Source of the DNA: Altererythrobacter rubellus
GTDB lineage: Bacteria; Pseudomonadota; Alphaproteobacteria; Sphingomonadales; Sphingomonadaceae
Assembly: GCF_030284385.1 (NCBI RefSeq)
Contig: NZ_CP127221.1
Coordinates: 930,001 to 994,000, forward strand
Direction: 5' to 3'
DNA length: 64,000 nucleotides
Shown: piece after piece, positions 9,272-19,273 of the stretch
How positions within the stretch are numbered: position 1 is the first letter of the stretch
Layout of the letters: every line of letters starts with the position of its first letter
The notes under the pieces: generated by a model
The model's input: only the letters and a program-made list of their open reading frames with translations
Databases searched by the model: none
Told to the model about the DNA's origin: nothing
Made by a program: the position numbers and the translations under genes

Positions 9272-9834
9272 GCGTCATCAAGCCCTCAGGCATCCACCAC
9301 GCCGCCTATCGCTGCAAGGACGCCAAAGAGACCGTTGAATGGTACGGCCGCGTGCTGGGGATGGACTACACCACCGCTTTTGCGGAGGATCATGTACCGT
9401 CGACCGGCGAATACGATCCCTACATGCATGTGTTCCTGGATGCGGGGAACGGCAACATCCTCGCGTTCTTCGAACTGCCTAATCAGCCGACCATGGGCCG
9501 CGATGAAAACACCCCGGCATGGGTCCAGCATCTCGCCTTTCGGGTCGCATCGGAAGACGAATTGCTCGCTGCCAAGGCGCATATAGAAGCGCAAGGCATC
9601 GATGTGCTTGGCCCGACTCATCACGGCATCTTCAAGTCGATCTACTTCTTCGATCCCAACGGCCACCGGGTCGAGCTCGCCGCCGATATCGGCACGGACG
9701 AGCAATACGCCGAGCTCAAACGCGTAGCGCCGCCGATGCTCGACGAATGGAGCCAAACCAAGAAGGCCCCGCGCCACGCCGACTGGCTGCATGAGATTGC
9801 GCGCGCAGAGCACGGTCTGGAATCGCGCGACTAA
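9268..9834 (+). CDS. VOC-superfamily protein coupled to hppD
   Basis: 188 residues. Candidate metal ligands are His in [10 protein letters not shown], His in VQHLAFRV and Glu in [10 protein letters not shown], typical of a glyoxalase/bleomycin-resistance/dioxygenase fold. The start overlaps the hppD stop by 4 bases, which predicts translational coupling and a role in the same pathway. The function is unknown: a homogentisate-related step is possible, but classical homogentisate dioxygenase is a different fold (cupin), so this should not be named hmgA. Confidence 0.82.
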   Translation: MSVIKPSGIHHAAYRCKDAKETVEWYGRVLGMDYTTAFAEDHVPSTGEYDPYMHVFLDAGNGNILAFFELPNQPTMGRDENTPAWVQHLAFRVASEDELLAAKAHIEAQGIDVLGPTHHGIFKSIYFFDPNGHRVELAADIGTDEQYAELKRVAPPMLDEWSQTKKAPRHADWLHEIARAEHGLESRD

Positions 9835-9898
9835 ACTGAAGTCAAATCGGCTTCGCGATAAGACGAATCTTGTTACGATGCCATTCATATGTTAACGT

Positions 9899-9920
9899 TC
9901 CCAAAAACCGGGTTTTGGGA
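9899..9920. repeat. Perfect 8-bp inverted repeat over the ribosome site of the next gene
   Basis: TCCCAAAA (9899-9906) and TTTTGGGA (9913-9920) pair perfectly around ACCGGG. The right arm supplies most of the GGGAG that serves the ATG at 9932, so a folded leader would hide the ribosome site. There is no T-run, which makes a terminator less likely. Confidence 0.5.
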
Positions 9921-9931
9921 GCTCATGCACA

Positions 9932-11095
9932 ATGTGGAAACCGATAATCGCTGTGGCGGCATTGGCACTTATTGGCCTAAGCGCTGCCCCGCTATCTGCC
10001 GACCAAAATGTTATTGCAGAACTTGATGCGCAACTTCCAGGAACACTGGTCAACGACCCTACAAGGCTTGATTGGGAAAGTTATGGCAGTGATTTAGAGC
10101 GTAGTGTCGTCCAAGACGAGGCGATACCTGGCGGCGGCGTTGCTGTCCGCTTCGATATCAAGCGGGCGGACGAGTTTATCTACACTGCGGGGACCAACGT
10201 GCCTCTGACCAAACCGGTTCGCCGTGGCGATACCATTACTATCGGGTTCTATGCCCGAGCGATTGGAGCACAGACGGACGATGGTAGAGGCGTTCTGCGG
10301 GTTCGTTTCCAGCAAAATGCGCCACCCTATCCCGGTTTTGGAGAAAAGACGCTTTCTATTGGCAACGAATGGGAATGGTACGAAGTAACCGCTGATGCCG
10401 AGCAGGGCTTGCGAAGGCAAGATGGAATCGTGGCTCTTCAATTTGGACGCACACGCCAAGTGCTCGAAATTGGACAGACCATCGTGGTATCCGGATCAGG
10501 TCGGATAGCTTCGGACGTCCCCGCAGCGCCAACTCAGCCCACAGCTATAGCTGAACCCAAGCCTAAGCCGACGCCTATCCCTGTGGTTCGTGAAGAACCC
10601 TTGATCCCTGACGCCTTGCAGGGTGCAGGCGAACTGCTCAATGATCCGCGGGGCAGCGATTGGCGGGTGATAGGCGATATGGCGGCTGCGGAGCAGCGTG
10701 AAGAGCCAGCAATATGGCTCAATAGAGCAACGCGTTTCACTGTGGGCACCCCTTCCGATGATCCGGATTCGTTGTCGCTAGCGATCCCTCTCGACGCCTC
10801 GATCGAAGCTGGCGATAGTCTGCTAATTGCAGTGGCCGGAAGGACCGAACAGGCCATAACACCTGATCGCCGTGCGCGTGTAGAAGCCAAGATCGACGAT
10901 CTGGAGCCAGGCCGTGGGAATTTTGCGCAGGCGCTTTTCCCATTGGGCGAAGACTGGCAACTGATCCGCCTGCGGGCCCAGTCGCCGCGTGCTTATGCTC
11001 CGAGAGCCGCGGAACTGGTGCTTAGTTTTGCTGGATATGCGCAGATCGTCGATATTGGGCCGGTCTACGTATTTCGAACAGAGCCGACGGAATAG
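9932..11095 (+). CDS. Exported protein with two carbohydrate-binding-like domains
   Basis: 387 residues that I cannot assign to a named enzyme. A signal peptide (first ~23 residues, ending LSADQ) is followed by two beta-rich modules of about 160 residues, roughly 28-185 and 230-380. Each opens with a similar phrase (LVNDPTRLDWESYG and LLNDPRGSDWRVIG) and each contains a GD.I.I/LIAV..R strand pattern and a W.W/WQLIRL element. The repeat layout resembles CBM4/9-like jelly rolls often attached to glycosidases. A Pro/Lys-rich linker (AEPKPKPTPIP) joins them. No catalytic domain is visible. It stands alone between the VOC gene and acs. Confidence 0.7.
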   Translation: MWKPIIAVAALALIGLSAAPLSADQNVIAELDAQLPGTLVNDPTRLDWESYGSDLERSVVQDEAIPGGGVAVRFDIKRADEFIYTAGTNVPLTKPVRRGDTITIGFYARAIGAQTDDGRGVLRVRFQQNAPPYPGFGEKTLSIGNEWEWYEVTADAEQGLRRQDGIVALQFGRTRQVLEIGQTIVVSGSGRIASDVPAAPTQPTAIAEPKPKPTPIPVVREEPLIPDALQGAGELLNDPRGSDWRVIGDMAAAEQREEPAIWLNRATRFTVGTPSDDPDSLSLAIPLDASIEAGDSLLIAVAGRTEQAITPDRRARVEAKIDDLEPGRGNFAQALFPLGEDWQLIRLRAQSPRAYAPRAAELVLSFAGYAQIVDIGPVYVFRTEPTE

Positions 11096-11180
11096 TGCCA
11101 AGGTAATAGATAACAAAAGCGCAGGGTGTGTCGGTTGCATTTTGCGCTATGAAAGCGGGATCTAAAGGAGATTCAGCTCT

Positions 11181-13109
11181 ATGACCGGCTTTGTTGCCCG
11201 CCCAGTACCTAGCTACCCAACGCATTGTGCGACCGAACAATATGACGCGATGTATGCGCGTTCGCTCCAAGATCCGGACGGTTTCTGGCTAGAGCAGGCT
11301 CAGCTGCTGGACTGGGTGCAGGCTCCAGACAAAGGCGGTGAATGGTCGTATGACCCTGTCGTTATCAAGTGGTTCGCGGACGGATCCCTTAACCTTTGCT
11401 ACAATGCGGTGGACCGTCATGTTGATGCCGGGCGGGGCGATACGACTGCGCTGATTTTCGAGCCAGATGATCCAGCATCGCCGGGCCGCAGTCTGACCTA
11501 TCGCGAGTTGCATGCCGAAGTGGTTCAGATGGCCAATGCGCTGAAATCGCTGGGTGTGACCAAAGGTGAACGCGTCACGATTTATATGCCGATGGTAATC
11601 GAAGGCGTACTGGCCATGCTCGCCTGCGCACGGATCGGTGCGATCCATTCAGTGGTATTCGGCGGGTTTTCTCCTGAAGCGCTTGCGGGGCGCATTGTCG
11701 ATTGCGGCAGCCGGTTCGTGATTACGGCTGATAGTGGGCTCCGAGGATCAAAACCGATACCGCTGAAAGATAATGTCGATGCCGCGCTGAAGATCGACGG
11801 CGTCGATGTATCGGGCGTCTTGGTGGTCAAGCATACCGGCGCAGATGTTGCGATGAGTGAGTGCCGCGATAACTGGTATCATGAATTGAAATCTGACGCG
11901 GATTGCCCTTGCGAGGAAATGAATGCCGAGGATCCGCTATTCATTCTCTACACATCAGGATCGACCGGAAAGCCCAAGGGCGTGCTGCACACCACCGGCG
12001 GATACGGCGTCTGGACCGCGACCACCTTCAACTACATATTCGATTATCAGCCCGGCGAGGTCTTCTGGTGCTCGGCCGATATTGGCTGGGTCACGGGCCA
12101 CAGCTATATCGTGTACGGCCCGCTGATGAACGGCGCCACGCAGATCGTGTTTGAAGGCGTACCGAATTATCCGGACCATGGGCGTTTCTGGGACGTTATC
12201 GCCAAGCACAAGGTCAATATTTTCTACACTGCACCTACCGCTATTCGCGCACTGATGCGCGAGGGCGATAGCTTCGTGGAGGTGCATGACCGGTCATCGC
12301 TGCGGCTGCTCGGCACAGTGGGCGAGCCGATCAATCCAGAGGCTTGGCGCTGGTACCACGAAGTGGTGGGCGAGGGGCGCTGCCCGATCATCGACACTTG
12401 GTGGCAGACTGAAACCGGCGGCTGCATGATCACAACACTACCAGCGGCGCATCACATGAAGCCCGGCAGCGCGGGCAGGCCGTTCTTCGGTGTGCGGCCA
12501 CAACTGGTGGGCAATGAAGGCGAAGTTCTGGACGGGGCAACCAGCGGCAATCTGTGCATCACGCACAGCTGGCCAGGCCAAGCGCGCACCGTTTACGGTG
12601 ATCACGAGCGGTTCGTGCAGACCTATTTCAGCACCTATCATGGCAAGTATTTCACCGGCGATGGATGTCGCCGCGATGAAGACGGATATTACTGGATCAC
12701 GGGCCGCGTAGACGATGTGATCAACGTTTCCGGACACCGGATGGGCACTGCAGAGGTGGAAAGTGCGCTGGTATTACATCCGCTTGTTTGCGAGGCGGCG
12801 GTCGTGGGATATCCGCACGACATCAAGGGGCAAGGTATCTATTGCTATGTTACACTGAATGCCGATGCTGAAGTTACGGACGATTTGGTCGCTGAGCTGC
12901 GCCAGCATGTGCGCAAGGAAATCGGCCCCATCGCCACGCCCGATCACATCCACTTAACGCCCGCGTTGCCAAAGACTCGCAGCGGCAAGATCATGCGGCG
13001 TATCCTCCGCAAGATTGCAGAGAATGACTACGGCTCGCTGGGCGACACCTCTACGCTGGCTGATCCGAGCGTGGTCGAAAGCCTGATTGAGGGGCGACAG
13101 AATCGGTAG
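11181..13109 (+). CDS. acs: Acetyl-CoA synthetase
   Basis: 642 residues, the usual size of AMP-forming acetate-CoA ligase. The P-loop [11 protein letters not shown], the substrate-pocket TWWQTETGG whose Trp limits the acyl chain to acetate or propionate size, the hinge [15 protein letters not shown], and the C-terminal [11 protein letters not shown] with the acetylatable Lys are all present. AAAGGAG precedes the ATG. The convergent neighbour is a two-subunit sodium:solute symporter, suggesting uptake and activation of acetate or a similar short acid. Propionate as the main substrate cannot be excluded. Confidence 0.95.
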   Translation: MTGFVARPVPSYPTHCATEQYDAMYARSLQDPDGFWLEQAQLLDWVQAPDKGGEWSYDPVVIKWFADGSLNLCYNAVDRHVDAGRGDTTALIFEPDDPASPGRSLTYRELHAEVVQMANALKSLGVTKGERVTIYMPMVIEGVLAMLACARIGAIHSVVFGGFSPEALAGRIVDCGSRFVITADSGLRGSKPIPLKDNVDAALKIDGVDVSGVLVVKHTGADVAMSECRDNWYHELKSDADCPCEEMNAEDPLFILYTSGSTGKPKGVLHTTGGYGVWTATTFNYIFDYQPGEVFWCSADIGWVTGHSYIVYGPLMNGATQIVFEGVPNYPDHGRFWDVIAKHKVNIFYTAPTAIRALMREGDSFVEVHDRSSLRLLGTVGEPINPEAWRWYHEVVGEGRCPIIDTWWQTETGGCMITTLPAAHHMKPGSAGRPFFGVRPQLVGNEGEVLDGATSGNLCITHSWPGQARTVYGDHERFVQTYFSTYHGKYFTGDGCRRDEDGYYWITGRVDDVINVSGHRMGTAEVESALVLHPLVCEAAVVGYPHDIKGQGIYCYVTLNADAEVTDDLVAELRQHVRKEIGPIATPDHIHLTPALPKTRSGKIMRRILRKIAENDYGSLGDTSTLADPSVVESLIEGRQNR

Positions 13110-13112
13110 AGA

Positions 13113-14888
13113 CTAATGCACCCGTGCGGCCCCAGAACCGCGCGGTACACGGATATTCTCGACCAAGGCATCGATTTCTGCGGGCGGTTTGGCGGTCATC
13201 CGTGCGACCCCGATCGCAACGGCGAAGTTCAATACCATTCCGACCACGCCGATTCCTTCAGGCGAAATGCCGAACAGCCAATTTTCGGCTGTGTTTGCGG
13301 CTGGCTCCCACAGCTTAAAGTAAGCGATGTAGAGGAATGTCGAAGTCAGGCCCGCTACCATCCCTGCAATCGCGCCTTCGCGATTCATACGCTTGCTAAA
13401 AATACCCATAAAGATCGCCGGGAACAGGCTTGCGGCAGCGAGGCCAAAGGCGAAAGCGACCACTTGCGCCACCCATCCCGGCGGATAGATCCCGAGATAT
13501 CCCGCAACCACAATAGCTGCAGTTGCAGCGATGCGCGCCGCCAACAGTTCACCCTTCTCGGATATGTCGGGCTTGAGAGTGGACTTTAGCAGATCGTGGC
13601 TGACCGAACTTGAAATGACCAGCAGCAGTCCGGCAGCTGTGGACAGCGCGGCGGCTAAGCCGCCAGCGGCCACCAGCGCGATTACCCATCCGGGCAGGTT
13701 GCCAATCTCGGGGTTCGCCAGAACCATTATGTCGCGGTCGACATAAACTTCGTTTTCATTGACCGTCGCCATGTTGTCGAGCAGCCGCTCTCCCGAATTG
13801 CCAACGCCACTCTCGCTAAATTCGGGGCTGCCTGCGAATGCGTCGCCGGCCCGGTATTGCATGACGCCATCACCATTCTTGTCGCGCCAGGCAATCAGGT
13901 CATTGGCTTCCCAATTGGTGAACCACTCGGGCGCTTCGGCATATTGTGTCTCATTGACGGTATCGACAAAGTTGAGCCGTGCGAATGCGCCTACTGGCCC
14001 TGCTGTGGTGTAAAGCAGCGCGATAAAGATCAGCGCCCACCCGGCCGAGCGGCGCGCATCCGATGCCTTGGGTACGGTGAAAAAGCGCACGATCACATGG
14101 GGTAGGCCTGCAGTGCCAACCATAAGCGCCAGCGTAATGCAGAACACATCAATCATCGACTTGCTGCCTTTAGTATATTGCCCGAACCCTAGGTCCATCA
14201 GGACAAGATTGAGCTTTTCCAGCACGTACAGACTGCTGCCATCGCTGACCTGTGAGCCCAGCCCAAACTGCGGGATCGGATTGCCGGTGATCATGAAGCT
14301 CAGGAAGAAGGCTGGCACCATATAGGCGAAGATCAGTACGCAATATTGCGCGACCTGAGTGTAGGTGATGCCCTTCATCCCGCCCAGGACCGCATAGACA
14401 AACACTATGCCCATGCCGATGATCACGCCCCACAGGATTGGCACATCCAGAAAGCGGCTAAACACGATGCCCACGCCGCGCATCTGGCCTGCGATATAGG
14501 TGAAGCTGATAAAGATCAGGCAAATCACCGCGACCACACGTGCAGCCTTGGAATAATACCGCGTGCCAATGAAATCCGGAACTGTGAACTGGCCAAATTT
14601 GCGCAGGTACGGCGCAAGCAGTAGCGCGAGCAGCACATAGCCGCCGGTCCAACCCATCAAGTAAACCGAGCCATCATAGCCTGCGAAAGCGATGATGCCC
14701 GCCATCGAAATGAAGCTTGCCGCGCTCATCCAGTCGGCTGCGGTTGCCATGCCGTTGACAACCGGATTTACACCTCCGCCGGCGACGTAGAATTCCTTTG
14801 TCGAGCTTGCGCGGCTCCAGATGGCAATGCCGATGTAGAGCGCAAAACTCGCACCGACGAAGAGATAGATCAGTGTTTGCGTCTCCAT
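13113..14888 (-). CDS. Sodium:solute symporter large subunit (VC_2705-like, ActP relative)
   Basis: 591 residues with about 13 membrane segments of the SSS family, which couples sodium entry to solute uptake. It is related to acetate permease ActP, but its pairing with a small DUF4212 subunit places it in the two-subunit VC_2705-like group. A hydrophilic insertion of about 80 residues near 310-395 contains DKNGDGVMQY, which looks like an EF-hand loop. The start overlaps the small-subunit stop by one base (TAATG), so the two are translationally coupled. Acetate as substrate is inferred from acs next door. Confidence 0.88.
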   Translation of the reverse strand: METQTLIYLFVGASFALYIGIAIWSRASSTKEFYVAGGGVNPVVNGMATAADWMSAASFISMAGIIAFAGYDGSVYLMGWTGGYVLLALLLAPYLRKFGQFTVPDFIGTRYYSKAARVVAVICLIFISFTYIAGQMRGVGIVFSRFLDVPILWGVIIGMGIVFVYAVLGGMKGITYTQVAQYCVLIFAYMVPAFFLSFMITGNPIPQFGLGSQVSDGSSLYVLEKLNLVLMDLGFGQYTKGSKSMIDVFCITLALMVGTAGLPHVIVRFFTVPKASDARRSAGWALIFIALLYTTAGPVGAFARLNFVDTVNETQYAEAPEWFTNWEANDLIAWRDKNGDGVMQYRAGDAFAGSPEFSESGVGNSGERLLDNMATVNENEVYVDRDIMVLANPEIGNLPGWVIALVAAGGLAAALSTAAGLLLVISSSVSHDLLKSTLKPDISEKGELLAARIAATAAIVVAGYLGIYPPGWVAQVVAFAFGLAAASLFPAIFMGIFSKRMNREGAIAGMVAGLTSTFLYIAYFKLWEPAANTAENWLFGISPEGIGVVGMVLNFAVAIGVARMTAKPPAEIDALVENIRVPRGSGAARVH

Positions 14889-15205
14889 TAACCGGCCCCA
14901 CCTTCCATAGAGGCAGCGACTTCGTCGTCATCATCAAGGTTAAAACTTTGTTCGATCTTGTGAATTCGCCAATTGTAGAAGAATATCAGAGCGATGAAGG
15001 TGTAAATTGACCCTTGCTGCGCAAACCAGAAGCCAAGCGGATAGCCCCCCAGCATGAACTGATCGAGCCAGTCTCGAAACAGGATACCTGCACCGAAAGA
15101 GACGGCGAACCAGATCGCCATGAGCGTGAGCAACAGTCGAATATTCGCTGTCCAATAGCGGCTATTTGATTCGCCCGCTGCGGATTCGTGCTCGTGTTCG
15201 CTCAT
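14888..15205 (-). CDS. DUF4212 small subunit of the sodium:solute symporter
   Basis: 105 residues from the ATG at 15205, which has GGAGGGG upstream; the longer frame to 15355 is rejected. Two membrane segments (about 25-45 and 60-82) sit between an acidic His/Glu N-terminus and an acidic tail (DDDDEV). This is the layout of the small subunit found beside VC_2705-type symporters. Its exact role in transport or assembly is not known. It heads a two-gene operon with the large subunit. Confidence 0.88.
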   Translation of the reverse strand: MSEHEHESAAGESNSRYWTANIRLLLTLMAIWFAVSFGAGILFRDWLDQFMLGGYPLGFWFAQQGSIYTFIALIFFYNWRIHKIEQSFNLDDDDEVAASMEGGAG

Positions 15206-15337
15206 ACTGTCCCCTCCAAGGCAATGCATGGCAGCTTTCCTTTGAATTTGTCCAGTCACAGTCATTTGGTCGCACCTTGGCGATGGACCTTGATACACAG
15301 GCTGGTAAGACCTTCGCCCGACCCCAAGGAGACCCAA

Positions 15338-16771
15338 GTGACTGATTATCCCCAACTCGAACTTCTTATTGGCGGCGAAGCAATTGGCGCTGCTGGTCGC
15401 GAGACGATCGACGTGCTTGATCCGGCCAGTGGCGATGTCATCGCAGCATTGCCTGCAGCGACCGCGGCGGATCTTGATGCGGCGCTGGATTCAGTTTCAA
15501 AAGGATTCAAAAGCTGGCGCAAGACATCTGCTGACGAACGCGAAGCAGTGCTGCGCAAAGGTGCTGCACTGATCCGCGAACGCGCCAAGGAAATCGGTGC
15601 GGCAATCACCCTAGAGCAGGGCAAGCCGTTCAAGGAAGCTGTAGGCGAGACGATTTACTGCGCCATGCTGCTGGAATTCTATGCGGGTGAATGCAAACGG
15701 CTATATGGTCGCACACTGGTTCGTCCCGATGGTCAGCGCGCAGAAGTAAGGTATGAGCCTGTCGGTCCGGTGGCGGGTTTTTCAGCATGGAATTTCCCGG
15801 CATTGAACGTGATGCGCAAGGTGGGCGGTCCTCTGGCGGCAGGTTGCTCAGTCATCGTCAAACCGTCCGAGGAAACACCCGCAGGCGGTCTCGGCATCGT
15901 CAAGGCGCTGCACGACGCAGGTGTTCCAGGAGAGGTGCTGCAATGCGTTTTCGGCGTTCCATCGGACATCAGCGAACACTTGCTGGCCAGCCCGGTGATC
16001 CGCAAAGTGACCTTCACCGGATCAACAGCGGTCGGCAAGCATCTGGCCAAATTGGCTGCCGAGGATTTGAAGCGCACTACGATGGAACTGGGCGGCCACG
16101 GCCCAGTCCTGATTTTCAACGATGCCGACATTGACAAGGCGCTCGACACCATGTCCGCCAACAAGTTCCGCAATGCGGGGCAGGTATGTGTCAGCCCAAC
16201 GCGCTTTCTGGTCGAAGAAGATGTCTTCGAACGCTTCCGTGACGGGTTCGTTGAACGAGCAAAAGCGATCAAGGTTGGCAATGGCATGGATGGGGATACG
16301 CAGATGGGCCCGATGGCAAGTCAGCGTGGCCCGGATGGTATTCAGGCGAAGGTTGCGGACGCGCTGGACAAAGGCGCGAAGCTTGAAGCCGGCGGCAACC
16401 GGATCGGCAATCAGGGCTTCTTCCATGAGCCGACAGTGCTCTCCGAAGTCCCGCTGGATGCCGAGATCATGAACGAAGAGCCGTTCGGTCCGGTTGCGTT
16501 GATCAACCCGATGAAGGGCGAAGCTGCGATGGTCGAGGAGGCGAACCGGCTGCCATACGGCTTGGCGGCATATGCCTGGACACAAGATGCCGGGCGCCGG
16601 ATGCGCATGGCTAGTGATATCGAAGCGGGTATGGTCGCAATCAACAACGGTTCGGTCAGTGCCGCCGATGCGCCCTTCGGCGGAGTCAAATGGTCCGGTT
16701 CCGGCTTGGAAGATGGCGCAGAGGGCGTGACCGCCTGTCTCGTTTCAAAGACCGTGCATGAAAGCGCCTAG
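15338..16771 (+). CDS. NAD(P)-dependent aldehyde dehydrogenase, succinate-semialdehyde-like
   Basis: 477 residues. The Rossmann-domain Lys is in VIVKPSEETP, the general base Glu in TMELGGHGP, and the catalytic Cys in NAGQVCVSPTRF; the C-terminal EEPFGPV is also present. The overall sequence is closest in style to succinate-semialdehyde or related aldehyde dehydrogenases, but specificity is not certain. I chose the GTG at 15338 because AAGGAG lies 7 bases upstream; the open frame to 15188 would overlap the promoter of the divergent symporter. It is followed 12 bp later by a formaldehyde dehydrogenase gene. Confidence 0.9.
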   Translation: MTDYPQLELLIGGEAIGAAGRETIDVLDPASGDVIAALPAATAADLDAALDSVSKGFKSWRKTSADEREAVLRKGAALIRERAKEIGAAITLEQGKPFKEAVGETIYCAMLLEFYAGECKRLYGRTLVRPDGQRAEVRYEPVGPVAGFSAWNFPALNVMRKVGGPLAAGCSVIVKPSEETPAGGLGIVKALHDAGVPGEVLQCVFGVPSDISEHLLASPVIRKVTFTGSTAVGKHLAKLAAEDLKRTTMELGGHGPVLIFNDADIDKALDTMSANKFRNAGQVCVSPTRFLVEEDVFERFRDGFVERAKAIKVGNGMDGDTQMGPMASQRGPDGIQAKVADALDKGAKLEAGGNRIGNQGFFHEPTVLSEVPLDAEIMNEEPFGPVALINPMKGEAAMVEEANRLPYGLAAYAWTQDAGRRMRMASDIEAGMVAINNGSVSAADAPFGGVKWSGSGLEDGAEGVTACLVSKTVHESA

Positions 16772-16783
16772 GGGAGACAAGGT

Positions 16784-17896
16784 ATGAAAACACGCGCCGC
16801 CGTGGCTTTCGAAGCGAAGCAGCCGCTTGAGATTGTCGAGCTGGATCTGGAAGGCCCCAAGGCGGGTGAAGTGCTGGTCGAGATCATGGCGACCGGTATT
16901 TGCCACACCGATGCCTATACGCTTGATGGCTTCGACAGCGAAGGCATCTTCCCCAGCGTGCTGGGCCACGAAGGGGCGGGCATCGTGCGCGAAGTCGGCC
17001 CCGGTGTCACCAGCGTGAAGCCAGATGATCACGTGATCCCGCTTTACACACCCGAATGCCGCCAGTGTAAATCCTGCCTTTCCGGCAAGACGAACCTGTG
17101 CACCGCGATCCGCGCGACACAGGGGCAGGGGTTGATGCCGGACGGTACCAGTCGCTTCAGTTACAAGGGGCAGACGATCTTCTACTACATGGGCTGTTCG
17201 ACCTTTTCGAACTTCACTGTCCTGCCCGAGATCGCTGTGGCCAAGATTCGCGAGGACGCCCCGTTCCAGACCAGCTGCTACATCGGCTGCGGAGTGACGA
17301 CAGGTGTCGGCGCCGTGACCAATACCGCCAAAGTGCAGGTGGGCGACAATGTGGTGGTGTTCGGCCTCGGCGGCATCGGCCTCAATGTGATCCAGGGCGC
17401 GCGGCTGGCTGGCGCGAACAAGATCATCGGCATCGACATCAATGAGACCCGCGAGGAATGGGGCCGCAAGTTCGGCATGACCGATTTCCTCAACACGCGT
17501 GGCATGAGCCGCGACGACATCGTTGCCAAGGTGGTGGCCATGACCGATGGCGGCGCGGATTACACCTTTGACTGCACCGGAAACACCGAAGTGATGCGCA
17601 CCGCTCTGGAATGCTGTCACCGTGGTTGGGGAACCAGCGTGATCATCGGCGTGGCCGAAGCGGGCAAGGAAATCGCTACCCGCCCGTTTCAGCTGGTGAC
17701 AGGACGCAACTGGCGCGGTACCGCATTTGGCGGGGCCAAGGGTCGCACCGACGTTCCGAAAATCGTTGACTGGTACATGGACGGGAAGATCCAGATCGAC
17801 CCCATGATTACTCATGTGCTGAGCCTCGAAGAGATCAACAAGGGCTTCGACCTGATGCATGCAGGCGAGAGCATCCGGAGCGTGGTGGTGTACTGA
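16784..17896 (+). CDS. frmA: S-(hydroxymethyl)glutathione dehydrogenase / class III alcohol dehydrogenase
   Basis: 370 residues. It oxidises the glutathione adduct of formaldehyde. Catalytic zinc is bound by Cys in TGICHTDAY, His in GHEGAGIV and Cys in [11 protein letters not shown]; the structural zinc site is the cluster [15 protein letters not shown]. The NAD site is [12 protein letters not shown]. The usual partner, S-formylglutathione hydrolase, is absent; instead a cupin gene starts in the stop codon (TGATG). The gene appears intact and its identity is secure. Confidence 0.96.
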   Translation: MKTRAAVAFEAKQPLEIVELDLEGPKAGEVLVEIMATGICHTDAYTLDGFDSEGIFPSVLGHEGAGIVREVGPGVTSVKPDDHVIPLYTPECRQCKSCLSGKTNLCTAIRATQGQGLMPDGTSRFSYKGQTIFYYMGCSTFSNFTVLPEIAVAKIREDAPFQTSCYIGCGVTTGVGAVTNTAKVQVGDNVVVFGLGGIGLNVIQGARLAGANKIIGIDINETREEWGRKFGMTDFLNTRGMSRDDIVAKVVAMTDGGADYTFDCTGNTEVMRTALECCHRGWGTSVIIGVAEAGKEIATRPFQLVTGRNWRGTAFGGAKGRTDVPKIVDWYMDGKIQIDPMITHVLSLEEINKGFDLMHAGESIRSVVVY

Positions 17897-18250
17897 TGGC
17901 TACAAAAGTAAATTTTTCCGAGAAATTCGCCTTTTTTTCAGAGCATTGGGTACCCCCTTGCTTCACGGTACAATGGCAACGAGGTGCCCTTGTGCAAAGT
18001 CGAGGGCGAATATCACTGGCACCAGCATCCTGACACCGATGAGCTGTTCCTGGTTATCGAAGGCGAGCTCGATATGGAGTTGCGCGACCGGACCGAGAAT
18101 CTTGTACAAGGGGACCTGATTGTCGTCCCGCGCGGGACTGAACACCGCCCCTGTGCGCGCAAGGGTGAGGTCAAGCTGTTCGTGATGGATGCAGATGGCA
18201 CACCGAACACCGGCGATGGGGAAACGGCATTCAAACCCATCGAAGTCTAA
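17896..18250 (+). pseudogene. Small cupin-domain gene with a +1 frameshift
   Basis: The ATG at 17896 overlaps the frmA stop and begins [20 protein letters not shown], a normal N-terminus for a ~115-residue cupin. After VP the frame derails at a run of five C (17953-17957). Dropping one C gives the continuous family sequence ASRYNGNEVPLCKVEGEYHW in the next frame, which then runs to TAA at 18250 with metal-binding motifs HWHQHPDTDELF and PRGTEHRP. One extra base explains everything, so this is a recent frameshift, phase variation in a homopolymer, or a sequencing error. The function of the family is unknown. Confidence 0.85.
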
Positions 18251-18262
18251 GCCTGCGCTAGT

Positions 18263-19273
18263 TCAGGCCTGCACAACCTTCTGTTCGATAGCGCCAAAGA
18301 TTGAGTGATTGTCACGATCGCGCATTTCCACGCGCACCTGATCACCCGGCTTCATGAATGGCGTCTTGGGTGCGCCATCATAGATCGTTTCGATCATGCG
18401 GATTTCCGCGATGCAGCTGTAGCCTAGCCCGCCTTCGCTGACCGGCTTGCCCGGGCCACCATCCGCGCCTTTGTTCGAAATCGTGCCTGAGCCGATGATC
18501 GCGCCGGCACCTAGATTGCGCGTTTTTGCCGCGTGAGCGACCAATTGCGCCATGTTGAAGGTGGCATCCACGCCCACTTCGGCACGGCCAAAGGCTTCGC
18601 CATTGTAATCGACCATCAGCGGCAAGTGGATCAGCGTATCCTTCCACGCATCGCCCAGCTCATCTGGCGTCACACAGACTGGCGAGAATGCGCTGGAAGG
18701 CTTGGACTGGAAGAAGCCGAAACCCTTGGCGAGTTCGCCCGGGATCAGCCCGCGCAAGCTCACGTCATTGACCAGCATCACCAGCTTGATGTGTTTTGCT
18801 GCGTCCTCTGCCGATACGCCCATGGGCACATCGTCGGTGATCACCGCCACTTCGCCTTCCATGTCGCATCCCCAGGCAGTGTCGCCCAGCGGAATGTCTT
18901 CGCGCGGGGCCAGGAAACTGTCGCTGCCCCCCTGATACATCAGCGGATCGTGATAGAAGCTTTCCGGTACTTTGGCATCGCGCGCTTTGCGCACCAGCTC
19001 GACGTGGTTGATGTATGCACTGCCATCGGCCCATTGGTACGCGCGCGGCAGCGGCGAATGGGCTTCGCGTTCGTGGAAGCGTTCGCACGGCACCGCCTCA
19101 TGCTCGACATCCATGGCCAGCACTTCGAGCTTGGGAGCGATTTCCTCCCAATTATCAAGCGCTGCCTGCAATGTCGGCGCGATATTGTCCGCCGCGCAGT
19201 AGCGGGTGAGGTCTTTCGATACGACGACGAGCTTACCGTCGCGGGTTCCGTCATTAAGTGAGGCGAGTTTCAT
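18263..19273 (-). CDS. fahA: Fumarylacetoacetate hydrolase family protein
   Basis: 336 residues. It cleaves fumarylacetoacetate to fumarate and acetoacetate, the last step of the homogentisate route. Metal-binding acids are in WGCDMEGEVAVITDD, and the family phrases VMLVNDVSLRGLIPGE, GFFQSKPSSAFSP and GAGAIIGSGTISNK are present. It is shorter than the mammalian enzyme but normal for bacteria. The start overlaps the maleylacetoacetate isomerase stop by 4 bases, giving a two-gene operon whose order and pairing support the substrate. It converges on the cupin gene. Confidence 0.93.
   Translation of the reverse strand: MKLASLNDGTRDGKLVVVSKDLTRYCAADNIAPTLQAALDNWEEIAPKLEVLAMDVEHEAVPCERFHEREAHSPLPRAYQWADGSAYINHVELVRKARDAKVPESFYHDPLMYQGGSDSFLAPREDIPLGDTAWGCDMEGEVAVITDDVPMGVSAEDAAKHIKLVMLVNDVSLRGLIPGELAKGFGFFQSKPSSAFSPVCVTPDELGDAWKDTLIHLPLMVDYNGEAFGRAEVGVDATFNMAQLVAHAAKTRNLGAGAIIGSGTISNKGADGGPGKPVSEGGLGYSCIAEIRMIETIYDGAPKTPFMKPGDQVRVEMRDRDNHSIFGAIEQKVVQA

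Noticed and set aside
16745..17860. 371-residue open frame antisense to frmA
   Set aside because: It mirrors a well-conserved frmA; GC-rich codons leave the opposite strand open. No ribosome site or family motif.
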